Part shown: piece by piece, positions 1-7,875 of the stretch
How the letters are laid out: every line of letters begins with the position of its first letter
How positions within the stretch are numbered: position 1 is the stretch's first letter
Source of the DNA: Alphaproteobacteria bacterium GM202ARS2
GTDB taxonomy: Bacteria; Pseudomonadota; Alphaproteobacteria; GM7ARS4
Reading direction: 5' to 3'
NCBI GenBank assembly: GCA_014323835.1
Contig: JACONH010000012.1
Coordinates: 26,374-73,469, forward strand
DNA length: 47,096 nt
The notes under the pieces: model-generated
Databases searched by the model: none
Seen by the model: only the letters and a program-made list of their open reading frames with translations
What the model was told of the DNA's origin: nothing
Position numbers and translations under genes: made by a program

Positions 1-28
1 GGGCTTTTAGCCTTTGGGCTTTTGTTGA

Positions 29-74
29 GGCGAGGGGTAGCCCCCCTAAAACCCCTACCCCTCGCCGCCTTTTT
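29..74 (+). terminator. Rho-independent terminator of a gene left of the window
   Basis: A perfect 12-bp inverted repeat (29-40 with 55-66, arm GGCGAGGGGTAG) with a 14-nt loop is followed by GCC and a run of five T (70-74). This is the classic intrinsic terminator layout for transcription on the + strand, so it should end a gene lying left of the window. No T-run follows on the minus side, so it is probably not bidirectional. Confidence 0.6.
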
Positions 75-109
75 GGGGATAGTTTGGGATAGTTGTAAAA
101 AAAAGGAAT

Positions 110-125
110 TGTTTCACGTGAAACA
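110..125. other. parS-like site 1 (perfect consensus)
   Basis: The 16-bp palindrome TGTTTCACGTGAAACA is identical to the consensus chromosomal parS (ParB/Spo0J-binding) site. It sits inside a longer perfect palindrome that begins AATTG and ends CAATT. The minus side continues into a T-rich run, so it could also end tRNA-Val transcription, but identity to parS and the presence of three more copies favour a centromere role. ParB loaded at such sites recruits SMC; smc is at 23441-26773 in this window, while no parA or parB gene is present. Confidence 0.75.
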
Positions 126-135
126 ATTTTGGGTG

Positions 136-211
136 TGGTGGGCGATGCAGGGTTCGAACCTACGACCCCCTCGGTGTAAACAAGGTGCTCTACCAGCTGA
201 GCTAATCGCCC
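136..211 (-). tRNA. tRNA-Val (anticodon UAC)
   Basis: Read on the minus strand, the 76-nt gene starts GGGCGATTAGCTCAG and folds into a standard cloverleaf. The 7-bp acceptor stem (GGGCGAT with ATCGCCC) closes, the D-loop carries AGCTGGTAGAG, the anticodon loop TTTACAC gives UAC for valine, and the T-arm carries GGTTCGAAC. The anticodon stem contains one G-U pair. Discriminator A and CCA are encoded (complement of 136-139), so no post-transcriptional CCA addition is needed. The gene is flanked by parS-like palindromes and has its own promoter-like sequence at 228-256. Confidence 0.95.
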
Positions 212-227
212 GATAGGCTGTGAGGGG

Positions 228-256
228 AGCATAGCGTTATTGGGGGTGTTATGCAA
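228..256 (-). promoter_or_regulatory. Candidate promoter of tRNA-Val
   Basis: On the minus strand, TTGCAT (251-256) and TATGCT (228-233) are separated by 17 bp. The predicted start point would fall about ten bases before the mature tRNA 5' end at 211, which suits a tRNA gene. The hexamers are only moderate matches to the sigma-70 consensus. Confidence 0.4.
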
Positions 257-304
257 TGGGATGGGGTGATTTTAGGCAATAGATGATAGTAAAAAAAAAG
301 GAAT

Positions 305-320
305 TGTTTCTCGTGAAACA
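305..320. other. parS-like site 2 (centre TC)
   Basis: TGTTTCTCGTGAAACA matches the parS consensus at 15 of 16 positions; the change is at one central base. It lies in the first unit of the tandem repeat. Known ParB proteins tolerate single changes at the centre of the site, so binding is plausible. Confidence 0.65.
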
Positions 321-353
321 ATTGGATGGGGGTAGGGATGAAAAAAAAAGAAT

Positions 354-369
354 TGTTTCCCGTGAAACA
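354..369. other. parS-like site 3 (centre CC)
   Basis: TGTTTCCCGTGAAACA matches the parS consensus at 15 of 16 positions and lies in the second tandem unit. As in site 2 the outer half-sites are intact and only the centre differs. Confidence 0.65.
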
Positions 370-400
370 ATTGGATGGGGGTAGGGGGTGAAAAAAAAGA

Positions 401-416
401 TGTTTCACGTGAAACA
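401..416. other. parS-like site 4 (perfect consensus)
   Basis: A second perfect TGTTTCACGTGAAACA, with eight A on its left and seven T on its right. It lies 36 bp before the nusA promoter, so ParB binding or spreading here could influence nusA transcription. The A/T flanks also allow a weak bidirectional terminator. Confidence 0.75.
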
Positions 417-451
417 ATTTTTTTGTTGTGGTGTGATGGGCGATGTGGGGC

Positions 452-480
452 TTGAAAAAGCTCCTTTATGGCTTTATATT
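452..480 (+). promoter_or_regulatory. nusA-infB promoter
   Basis: TTGAAA (452-457) and TATATT (475-480) are separated by exactly 17 bp; each hexamer matches the sigma-70 consensus at five of six positions. Transcription would start near 487 and give a leader of about 130 nt before the nusA start at 617. The promoter lies inside the upstream part of the open frame that starts at 443, which argues that this part is not translated. The leader is G/T rich: G-runs at 568-571, 577-581 and 584-590 are followed by eight T (593-600) directly before the ribosome-binding site. Confidence 0.65.
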
Positions 481-616
481 TTCTGTCATGGTGGACAGTG
501 TGTTTTTTGGGCGTTGCGTTGTGGCGGGTGGTCGCTGTGGCGGTGCGAGTGGGGTGTTTTGTGGTAAGGGGTGTGTGGGGGCTGGGGGGGTGTTTTTTTT
601 GAGGAGTTTTTTGGTG

Positions 617-2299
617 ATGAATGACAATGTTGGAGCGTATGCTGATATTCTGCGTGTAGCGGAGGGTGTTGCTTATGAGAAGAATATAGATAGGGACATT
701 GTTTTGCAGGCGATGGAGCAGGCGTTATCTCGTGCGGGTCGTTCTCGTTATGGTCAGGAGTTTGACATTCGTGCCCATGTAGACCGTAAGAATGGTGCGA
801 TTGCTTTGTATCGTTATCGTAGTGTTGTTGAGCAGGTGGAGAATGCTGCGGTTGAGATTCGTTTGGATGATAGGGGTGTTCAGGAGCAGGGTTTATCGGT
901 GGGGGATGTTTATCGTGAGTCGTTGCCGCCGGTGTCGTTTGGTCGTGGTGCTGCGTCTAGTGCGAGGCAGGTTATTTTGCAGCGGGTGCGTGAGGCGGAG
1001 CAGGAACGGCAATACAACGAGTTCAAGGACAAGGTGGGTGAGATTATCAATGGCATTGTTAAGCGTCTAGAGTTTGGCAATGTGATTGTTGATTTGGGCA
1101 CAGCGGAGGCTTTAATGCGTCGTGAGGAGCTGTTGGGGCGGGAGGTTTTTCGGCGTGGGGATAGGGTGCGGGCGTATGTGATGGATGTGCGTCCGGAGGC
1201 TCGTGGCGCGCAGATTTTCTTATCTCGTGCGCATCGTCAGTTTGTGGCGGGTTTGTTTCGTCAGGAGGTGCCCGAGATTTATGATGGTGTCATTGAGATT
1301 AAGTCGGTTGCGCATGAGGCGGGCAGTCGTGCGAAGATAGCGGTTCATTCGCATGAGTCGACGTTGGATCCGGTGGGTGCTTGTGTGGGTATGCGGGGCA
1401 GTCGTGTGCAGGCGGTGGTGGGCGAATTGAAGGGGGAGAAGATTGATATTGTGCCGTGGTCGCCTAACTTATCGACTTTTGTGGTGAATGCTTTGAGTCC
1501 GGTTGAGGTCTCGAAGGTGCGTGTTGATGAGGAGGATCATCGTGTGGATGTGATTGTTGCGGAGAGTCAGTTGAGTTTGGCGATTGGTCGTCGGGGTCAG
1601 AATGTTCGTTTGGCGTCGCAGTTGGTGGGTTGGGACATTGACATTTTGACGGAGGAGGTTGAGTCGGAGCGTCGGCGCAAGGAGTTTGACGAACAGTCAC
1701 GTAAATTCATGGAGTTGCTGGATGTAGAGGATGTCATCGCGCACTTGTTGGTGACCGAGGGCTTTTCTGATGTCGAGGAGGTTGCGGCGGCAACTGAGGA
1801 TGACTTGGCAGCGATTGAGGGTTTCGATAGTGATGTGGCGAGGGAGTTGCATAGTCGTGCTGTGACGGCGTTTAAGAAGTTGCAGCGGAAGTTGAACAAG
1901 GAGCTGGCGGTTTATGGTTTGGCTCATGATACGATTAGTTTGTCCCATGATAGGTGGCGTGTGGTTTTGGGTATTTTGGCGGACAAGGGTTTGACGACTC
2001 GGGATGCTTTTGCGGATTTGGCGGGGGATGAGGCTTACGAGTTGTTGCGGAAGCATGGTGTGGGGCGCACGCAGGCGGATGAGTTGGTTATGGCGGCGCG
2101 GGCGCACTGGTTCGAAACGGATAAACCGGTGAAGAAGGCGACAAAGAAGGTGTCAAAGACACCAGCAAAGAAGGTTGCAAAAACAACGACAAAAGAAAAG
2201 AAAACGGTTGGCAAGAAAGCGGTTGCGAAGAAGGCGGTCGTGAAGAAGGCGGTTGTTAAGAAAGCGGTTGCCAAGAAGACGGCAAAGGCATCGTCTTGA
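617..2299 (+). CDS. nusA: Transcription termination/antitermination factor NusA with Lys/Ala-rich tail
   Basis: NusA binds RNA polymerase and nascent RNA and modulates pausing, termination and antitermination. The 560-residue product has the NusA N-terminal domain, an S1 domain (about 140-205), two KH modules including AIGRRGQNVRLA, and acidic C-terminal helical repeats. The start at 617 is chosen because GAGGAG (601-606) lies 10 bp upstream, family homology begins here, and the open frame upstream to 443 contains the promoter. Residues from about 505 onward are an unusual Lys/Ala/Val repeat tail (KKAV units) resembling histone H1-like tails. infB follows after 24 bp, so the two are probably cotranscribed. 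The usual upstream rimP is absent; tRNA-Val and the parS-like sites lie there instead. Confidence 0.95.
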   Translation: MNDNVGAYADILRVAEGVAYEKNIDRDIVLQAMEQALSRAGRSRYGQEFDIRAHVDRKNGAIALYRYRSVVEQVENAAVEIRLDDRGVQEQGLSVGDVYRESLPPVSFGRGAASSARQVILQRVREAEQERQYNEFKDKVGEIINGIVKRLEFGNVIVDLGTAEALMRREELLGREVFRRGDRVRAYVMDVRPEARGAQIFLSRAHRQFVAGLFRQEVPEIYDGVIEIKSVAHEAGSRAKIAVHSHESTLDPVGACVGMRGSRVQAVVGELKGEKIDIVPWSPNLSTFVVNALSPVEVSKVRVDEEDHRVDVIVAESQLSLAIGRRGQNVRLASQLVGWDIDILTEEVESERRRKEFDEQSRKFMELLDVEDVIAHLLVTEGFSDVEEVAAATEDDLAAIEGFDSDVARELHSRAVTAFKKLQRKLNKELAVYGLAHDTISLSHDRWRVVLGILADKGLTTRDAFADLAGDEAYELLRKHGVGRTQADELVMAARAHWFETDKPVKKATKKVSKTPAKKVAKTTTKEKKTVGKKAVAKKAVVKKAVVKKAVAKKTAKASS

Positions 2300-2323
2300 G
2301 GGTATTGAGAGAGGCTTTGTCGT

Positions 2324-4903
2324 ATGTCGAAGGATGAATCAGGCACATTAAAGGGTGGTGGCAAGGGTGATGGTGGCGAGCGTTCCCGCGTTAAGTTGCG
2401 GCGGACGGTTGAGACGAGTCAAATTTGGCAGAGTTTTTCGCATGGTCGTTCTCGCATGGTCGAGGTTGAGATTAAGCGGCGGCGGGGCTTTAAGAAGGGC
2501 GAGGAGGGTGCTGGGGGGGCTGGGGGGGCTGGTCGTGACAAAGAGCGTGAGGAACGTGCGCGTCCGCCTGTAGGTGAGCAGGGGGGTGAGCAGGTGCGGG
2601 AAGAGCGTGCCGAGCGGGTTGAGACTCAACGGGATGATAGGGGTGGACAGGAGGCGCGACGGGAGGCGCGACGGGAGGGGGGACAACGTGAGGGACAACG
2701 TGGGGGAGAAAGAGAACGTGGGGGACAGCGGGGGGGAGCCCGTGAAGGACAACGCGGGGGACAACAACGTGGAGGACAACGTGAGGGGCAGCGGGAGGGC
2801 CAGCGTGGGGATACGAGTGGTGTTGAGTCGAAGGAGTCGTTGGTTCGTGGGTCTCGTCCCAGTAAGAGTTTAAGTAAGAGTTCAAAGAGTAGTGAGCGTA
2901 GTAAGGGTGGTGGTCGTGGCAAGCGTGGTCAGCGTCATGGGGGTGTGGGGGGTGATGGTGGTAGCAAGGGTTTTGGTGGCAAGCGTTCGGGCAAGTTGAC
3001 GATAACGTCGTCTTTGGAGGAGGGTGGTGATGAGCGGATGCGTTCGATGGCGGCGGTTCGCCGTGCGAGGCAGAAGCAGCAGAAGCAGCGTATGGAGGCG
3101 GACAAGGCGATGGGGGGTGGTGCCGCGCCGCGCAAGGTATCTCGGGAGGTGGTTGTGCCGGAAACGATTATGGTTTCGGAGTTGGCGAATCGTATGGCTG
3201 AGCGGGGTGCTGATGTTGCTAAGGTTTTAATGGGGATGGGTGTTATGGCGCATATTAACGAGGCTATTGATCAGGATACGGCGGAGCTTGTGATTGCTGA
3301 GTTTGGTCATCGCATTAAGCGGGTGAGTGATTCGGATGTGGAGATTGGTTTAGGTGGGGGTGTGGATGATAGGGCGACTCTTGAGCCGCGTCCGCCGGTG
3401 GTGACGATTATGGGTCATGTGGATCATGGCAAGACGTCTCTTTTGGATGCTTTGGCGGGCTCGAAGATTGTGGCGGGTGAGAAGGGTGGTATTACGCAGC
3501 ATATTGGTGCTTATCAGATTAGGTCGAAGAAGGGTGGTGAGCCGATAACGTTTTTGGACACGCCGGGTCATGAGGCTTTTACGAAGATGCGTATCCGTGG
3601 TGCGACTGTGACGGACATTGTTGTTGTTGTTATTGCTGCGGATGATGGTGTGAAGCCGCAGACGGTGGAGGCATTGAATCATGCTAAGGCGGCGAATGTG
3701 CCGGTGATTATAGCGGTGAATAAGATTGATGCGGCGGGTGCTGATATTGACAAGGTTTACCAAGAGTTATTGTCGCACCATGTGGTTGTGGAGAAGATGC
3801 GGGGCGAGGTTTTATCTTGTGAGTTATCGGCGTTGCAGAAGCGTAATTTGGAGAGTTTGGAGGAGATGATTTTGTTGCAGTCGAACATGATGGATTTGAA
3901 GGCGGCATCAGCGCGTTCGGCGGTGGGGACGGTGTTGGAGGCTCGTATGGAGCGGGGACGAGGGAGCATTGTTTCGGTGTTGGTGCAGAAGGGCACGTTG
4001 AATAAGGGCGATATTTTTGTTGCGGGCAAGCGGTGGGGTCGGGTGCGGGCGATGGTGGTTGGTGGTGGGGTAGGGGGCAGTGATGCAAAGGGTGGGCATA
4101 AGCAGGCTTATCCGTCGCAGCCGGTGGACATTTTGGGTTGTGATGGTGTGCCGGAGGCGGGCGATGAGTTTGTTGTTGTGGAGAGCGAGGCGCGGGCAAA
4201 GGAGGTGGCGCGTTATCGTTCTACTTTGCGTCAGAGGGATACGTCGTCGTTGTCGTCTATGAGTATTGAGGAGCGTATGAAGCGTTCTTCTGATGAGGAG
4301 CGGACATTTCCGGTGATTATCAAGGCGGACACGCAGGGTTCTGTTGAGGCGATAAGCACGTCGTTGCATTCTTTGTTGCATGATTTTGAGCGAGAACTCA
4401 AAGTTGTGCATTATGGTGTTGGTGAGGTTAGTGAGTCGGATGTTCTTTTGGCGGCGACGACGGGGGCGTGTATTGTTGGTTTTAACTTGCGGTCGAATCC
4501 GTCGGCTCGGGTTTTGTCTCGCAAGCATCGGGTTGAGATTAAGGATTATGGTGTGATTTATGACTTGGTGGAGGATTTTAGGGTGCGTTTGCAGGCGGCG
4601 GGTGGCGACGACAAGGAGGCGGTCATGTTGGGACGAGCGACGGTGCAGAAGGTCTTCGATATTGGCAAGGTGGGCAAAGTGGCGGGCTGTATGGTTGTGG
4701 AGGGGCGCATGCGTGCGGACGAGCGAGTTCGTCTGCTACGGGATGACGAGGTGATTACGGAAACGCGGGTGCGTCACTTGAAACGAGAAAAGGACGATGT
4801 GCGGGAAGTGCGCTCTGGCACTGAATGTGGCATTTCTCTGGTTGCCTTTTCCGACATTCAGGAGGGCGATATCCTAGAGTGTTATCACTTATCCTCGGAC
4901 TAG
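2324..4903 (+). CDS. infB: Translation initiation factor IF-2
   Basis: IF-2 is the GTPase that places initiator tRNA on the 30S subunit and promotes subunit joining. The 859-residue protein carries the G-domain motifs GHVDHGKT (364-371), DTPGH (from 412) and NKID (from 466), followed by the beta-barrel and C-terminal fMet-tRNA-binding domains. The N-terminal part is low complexity. Roughly residues 109-164 consist of Arg/Gly/Gln/Glu repeats (REGQRGG-like), followed by Ser/Lys-rich sequence and a conserved IF2_N-type segment near 285-330. It lies 24 bp after nusA without an intervening ylxR gene, and rbfA and truB do not follow. A bidirectional terminator comes directly after the stop codon. 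Confidence 0.97.
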   Translation: MSKDESGTLKGGGKGDGGERSRVKLRRTVETSQIWQSFSHGRSRMVEVEIKRRRGFKKGEEGAGGAGGAGRDKEREERARPPVGEQGGEQVREERAERVETQRDDRGGQEARREARREGGQREGQRGGERERGGQRGGAREGQRGGQQRGGQREGQREGQRGDTSGVESKESLVRGSRPSKSLSKSSKSSERSKGGGRGKRGQRHGGVGGDGGSKGFGGKRSGKLTITSSLEEGGDERMRSMAAVRRARQKQQKQRMEADKAMGGGAAPRKVSREVVVPETIMVSELANRMAERGADVAKVLMGMGVMAHINEAIDQDTAELVIAEFGHRIKRVSDSDVEIGLGGGVDDRATLEPRPPVVTIMGHVDHGKTSLLDALAGSKIVAGEKGGITQHIGAYQIRSKKGGEPITFLDTPGHEAFTKMRIRGATVTDIVVVVIAADDGVKPQTVEALNHAKAANVPVIIAVNKIDAAGADIDKVYQELLSHHVVVEKMRGEVLSCELSALQKRNLESLEEMILLQSNMMDLKAASARSAVGTVLEARMERGRGSIVSVLVQKGTLNKGDIFVAGKRWGRVRAMVVGGGVGGSDAKGGHKQAYPSQPVDILGCDGVPEAGDEFVVVESEARAKEVARYRSTLRQRDTSSLSSMSIEERMKRSSDEERTFPVIIKADTQGSVEAISTSLHSLLHDFERELKVVHYGVGEVSESDVLLAATTGACIVGFNLRSNPSARVLSRKHRVEIKDYGVIYDLVEDFRVRLQAAGGDDKEAVMLGRATVQKVFDIGKVGKVAGCMVVEGRMRADERVRLLRDDEVITETRVRHLKREKDDVREVRSGTECGISLVAFSDIQEGDILECYHLSSD

Positions 4904-4920
4904 AGGCTTAAGTTGCGGGG

Positions 4921-4986
4921 CTACAAAAAAGGACAGGAGGAGAGAATTTTTTCTTCTCTCCTCCCGATTTTTCCCTCCTTTGTAGT
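4921..4986. terminator. Bidirectional terminator between infB and HU gene
   Basis: The core hairpin pairs GGAGGAGAGAA (4936-4946) with TTCTCTCCTCC (4954-4964). T5 follows on the + side (4968-4972) and, read on the minus strand, T6 follows on the other side (complement of A 4925-4930). Outer CTACAAA and TTTGTAG extend the inverted repeat to 4921-4986. It separates the convergent infB and HU genes and can end both. Confidence 0.8.
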
Positions 4987-4989
4987 TTT

Positions 4990-5262
4990 TTATTTGATGG
5001 CGTCTTTCAATCCTTTTCCTGCTTTGAATTTTGGCACTTTCGCGGCAGGTATCTTGATTGTAGCCCCTGTTCTGGGGTTGCGGCCATCTCTTGCTGCTCT
5101 TTTTGCGACGGAGAAGGTACCGAATCCGACGAGTCGGACTTCATCTCCTTTTTTGAGCGCGCCCTCGATGGTGTCAAAAGTGGCTTCAACGGCTCTTGTC
5201 GCTTCACTTTTGTTGATATTGCTCTTCTGAGCAACAGCTTCGACGAGTTCACCTTTGTTCAT
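4990..5262 (-). CDS. hupB: Histone-like DNA-binding protein HU
   Basis: HU is a small dimeric protein that bends and compacts DNA. The 90-residue product begins [11 protein letters not shown] and shows the family core [21 protein letters not shown] followed by a basic, Pro-containing arm, with the usual length. The ATG at 5262 is preferred over a GTG at 5277: GTGGAG at that position serves as the ribosome-binding site about 9 bp upstream. HU downstream of lon is a common bacterial arrangement (clpX-lon-hup). The 158-bp gap to lon holds an A/T-rich segment and a promoter-like -10, so HU probably has its own promoter. Confidence 0.95.
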   Translation of the reverse strand: MNKGELVEAVAQKSNINKSEATRAVEATFDTIEGALKKGDEVRLVGFGTFSVAKRAARDGRNPRTGATIKIPAAKVPKFKAGKGLKDAIK

Positions 5263-5369
5263 TGTGCGTAACTCCACGTGGTTGCGAGACCATTGTTAGG
5301 GCACAAGGCAGGCTGGTCTCCAAGCACCTGACTCTTGCCGGGCGTGTTGTTGCCAACGCGACAGGAGCT

Positions 5370-5422
5370 ACTATACATGATTTTTGTGATAAATGCACGC
5401 CATTATTTTATTATTTTATTTT
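5370..5422 (-). promoter_or_regulatory. Candidate HU promoter with A/T-rich upstream element
   Basis: On the minus strand, TATAGT (5370-5375) is a good -10 hexamer, but no good -35 is found at the right distance. Instead nearly pure A/T sequence covers 5402-5422, the position of an UP element. The transcript would have a leader of about 105 nt containing a 7-bp inverted repeat (GAGACCA, 5286-5292 with 5314-5320). Confidence 0.3.
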
Positions 5423-7802
5423 AATGTGGACGCAGACGTTCATCGCTGCGCGCCGTTAGAGGCTGGGTTTGTGGCGTCAACGGCGCAATAGGGTTAATCA
5501 GGGCGTGATGAAAGATCTCGTCCGCTGCCGTAATCGGGACGATGTCGAATTTGTCTTTGATGGTCGCGTCGATTTCATCCAAGTCTTTGACGTTATCTTT
5601 TGGGATGATGATTTTTTTGACGTCATTACGCAAGGCGGCGATCATTTTTTCTTTTAGTCCGCCGATGGGGAGCACTCTTCCGCTGAGGGTGATTTCGCCG
5701 GTCATGGCGACCAGTCGGTCGATGGGGTTGCGGGTTAAGCACGAGGTAATGGCAAGGACGAGGGCGATGCCCGCCGAGGGCCCATCTTTGGGCGTGGCAC
5801 CTTCGGGGATGTGCACATGGATGTCGTGGCTCTCGAAGAACTGGTCGGTGATGCCAAGACTAGGCGCACGGGAGCGGACAAAACTGATGGCTGCCTGTAT
5901 CGATTCTTTCATCACATCCCCCAGCTTACCGGTGTTGTGGAACTTGCCTTTACCGGGCATGGTCACCGACTCGATGGTGAGGATTTCCCCGCCGCTCTGG
6001 GTCCATGCCAGCCCGGTGGCAACGCCAATCATGTTGGTGTCAGGCAACTCGCTCGGGCGGTATTTCGGCACACCGCTGTAGCTTTGAATCGTTTTGTCAC
6101 TGATAGCAATATGCTTGAGCTTCTTGACAGTGGCTTGATAGATGGTTTTGCGGATGAGCTTGGCCAGTTCCCGCTCGAGATTACGCACCCCTGCTTCTCG
6201 AGTGTAGGCTTGGATGAGCTTGCGGATAGCCGAATCCGAAATCGACCATTCATCGTCTTTGATGGCGTGATTATCTTGCAGCTTCGGTATCAGGTGCTTC
6301 TTAGCAATCTCGACTTTTTCATTCTCAGTATATCCTTCGATACGGATAACTTCCAATCGGTCGAGAAGAGGCTGCTGCATATTCAACGTGTTGGCTGTCG
6401 TAATGAACAGAACGTCCGACAGGTCATAGTCCACTTCGAGGTAATGGTCGCTGAAATTTTTGTTTTGCTCTGGGTCGAGCACTTCCAGCAGAGCCGAGGA
6501 CGGATCCCCGCGCCAGTCGCTTCCCATTTTGTCAATTTCATCGAGCAAGAACAGCGGATTAGACGTCTTGGATTTTTTCATGCCTTGTATGATTTTTCCG
6601 GGCATAGAGCCGATATACGTTCGGCGATGGCCTCGTATTTCGGATTCGTCTCGCACGCCGCCCAGAGACACGCGCACAAAGTTGCGTTGCGTTGCTGCAG
6701 CAATGGATTTACCAAGGGACGTTTTGCCGACCCCGGGGGGCCCCACAAGACACAAAATAGGGCCCTTGATTTTCTTGGTGCGTTTTTGCACCGCCAAATA
6801 CTCGAGGATACGCTCTTTGACGTTCTTTAACCCGTAATGGTCGTGTTCGAGAATTTTTTCCGCCTTTTTCAGATTGGTATGCGGCGGCGCATGCTGATTC
6901 CAAGGGATAGACAGCAACCAATCCAAGTAGTTGCGGATGACGTTGGCTTCCGCCGACATCATGCTCATGGAACGTAACTTTTTCAAGTCGCCTTCCGCTT
7001 TTTCCCGAGCCTCTTTCGACAGCTTAGTTTTCTTAATCTTTTTTTGCAGGTCGTTGAGGTCGCCGCCGCTTTCCTCGTTGTCACCGAGTTCCTGCTGGAT
7101 GGCTTTCATTTGTTCGTTGAGGTAGTATTCGCGCTGGCTTTTATCCATTTGTGTTTTGACACGTTTTTGGATACGCTTTTCCATTTTCAGCAGATTGATT
7201 TCGTTGTGAATATGCTTGGAGATTTTCTCCAGTCGACTACCCACATCGATGGTTTCGAGGATACTCTGTTTGTCGCTGATTTTCAGATGAATGTGTGCGG
7301 CGATGCTATCGGCAAACTGGGCGGGGTTAGAGATTTTGGCAATGGACGACACCATATCTTCCGGCGTTGCAATTTTGCGGTTGAGTTTGGCGTATTGCTC
7401 GAATTGGCTCAAAATAGCGCGCATCAGAGCAATGGTTTCGTTGCGTTCTTGCGGCAGAATTTGCTCGAGGGGCTCGATAGCCACATCGAAGAAGGCAGCG
7501 TTGTCTTTGTATCCGATGATTTTGACTCGTTGTTGCCCCTCCACGAGCACTTTCACGGTGCCATCGGGCAGCTCGATATGTTGGATGATTTTGCCGAACA
7601 CGCCGACTTTGTAGATGTCCTCGGGGGTGGGGTCGTCTTTGCTCGGGTTTTTCTGTGTCGCAAGAATAAGGGGGCGTTGCTTCTTGCGTTCTTGCTCGAG
7701 CGCGCTAACGGATTTTTTCCGTCCGACAAACAGCGGCACAATCATGTGCGGAAAAACAACAATATCACGCAGAGGAAGCAGGGGATAGGTGGTCTCGGTC
7801 AT
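5421..7802 (-). CDS. lon: ATP-dependent protease Lon (La)
   Basis: Lon is a homo-oligomeric AAA+ serine protease that degrades misfolded and regulatory proteins. The product of 793 residues starts MTETTYPLLPLRDIVVFPHM, the standard Lon N-terminus. It has the N-domain and coiled coil, Walker A GPPGVGKT (Lys about 360), and the C-terminal protease domain with catalytic Ser676 (DGPSAG) and Lys717 (GGLKEK). The frame is open further upstream, but that part overlaps clpX and is not Lon-like. Alternative ATGs at 7811 and 7841 cannot be excluded because no clear ribosome-binding site is visible. It lies 73 bp after clpX, as in many proteobacteria. Confidence 0.95.
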   Translation of the reverse strand: MTETTYPLLPLRDIVVFPHMIVPLFVGRKKSVSALEQERKKQRPLILATQKNPSKDDPTPEDIYKVGVFGKIIQHIELPDGTVKVLVEGQQRVKIIGYKDNAAFFDVAIEPLEQILPQERNETIALMRAILSQFEQYAKLNRKIATPEDMVSSIAKISNPAQFADSIAAHIHLKISDKQSILETIDVGSRLEKISKHIHNEINLLKMEKRIQKRVKTQMDKSQREYYLNEQMKAIQQELGDNEESGGDLNDLQKKIKKTKLSKEAREKAEGDLKKLRSMSMMSAEANVIRNYLDWLLSIPWNQHAPPHTNLKKAEKILEHDHYGLKNVKERILEYLAVQKRTKKIKGPILCLVGPPGVGKTSLGKSIAAATQRNFVRVSLGGVRDESEIRGHRRTYIGSMPGKIIQGMKKSKTSNPLFLLDEIDKMGSDWRGDPSSALLEVLDPEQNKNFSDHYLEVDYDLSDVLFITTANTLNMQQPLLDRLEVIRIEGYTENEKVEIAKKHLIPKLQDNHAIKDDEWSISDSAIRKLIQAYTREAGVRNLERELAKLIRKTIYQATVKKLKHIAISDKTIQSYSGVPKYRPSELPDTNMIGVATGLAWTQSGGEILTIESVTMPGKGKFHNTGKLGDVMKESIQAAISFVRSRAPSLGITDQFFESHDIHVHIPEGATPKDGPSAGIALVLAITSCLTRNPIDRLVAMTGEITLSGRVLPIGGLKEKMIAALRNDVKKIIIPKDNVKDLDEIDATIKDKFDIVPITAADEIFHHALINPIAPLTPQTQPLTARSDERLRPH

Positions 7803-7875
7803 GGCAGGCATTTTCGGAAGAAAGCGGTTCTTGATGGGCATTGTCGTTGTCGGGGAGGTCGTTCCTGTGGCGTGC

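Larger units (their letters stand above)
291..416. repeat. Tandem repeat of about 49 bp carrying parS-like palindromes
   Basis: Two nearly identical units (291-340 and 341-390) and a truncated third (391-416) each begin with eight or nine A residues and then carry a GTTTC-N2-GTGAAAC palindrome. The full units continue into TTGGATGGGGGTAGGG. The palindromes begin at 305, 354 and 401, a spacing of 49 and 47 bp, about four to five helical turns. The units differ mainly in the central dinucleotide of the palindrome and at the 3' edge. This looks like local duplication of a binding site, not a transposon remnant. Confidence 0.8.

Noticed and set aside
108-127. Palindromes near tRNA-Val as ordinary intrinsic terminators only
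   Set aside because: Stems are A/T-rich with no proper loop, and the core matches the parS consensus exactly or at 15/16 in four copies; a secondary terminator role is kept as a possibility.
443-616. A 58-codon N-terminal extension of nusA from ATG 443
   Set aside because: It contains a TTGAAA-N17-TATATT promoter, has Gly/Cys/Val-rich non-family sequence, and a good ribosome-binding site precedes ATG 617 where NusA homology begins.
2640-2816. Short G-rich repeats resembling a CRISPR or satellite array
   Set aside because: Repeats are in frame within IF-2, irregular and without unique spacers; they encode Arg/Gly/Gln residues.
1697-4528. Minus-strand open frames opposite nusA and infB
   Set aside because: They are shadows of conserved coding sequence, rich in Pro/His/Arg/Thr as expected from the strand bias, and lack ribosome-binding sites and family features.
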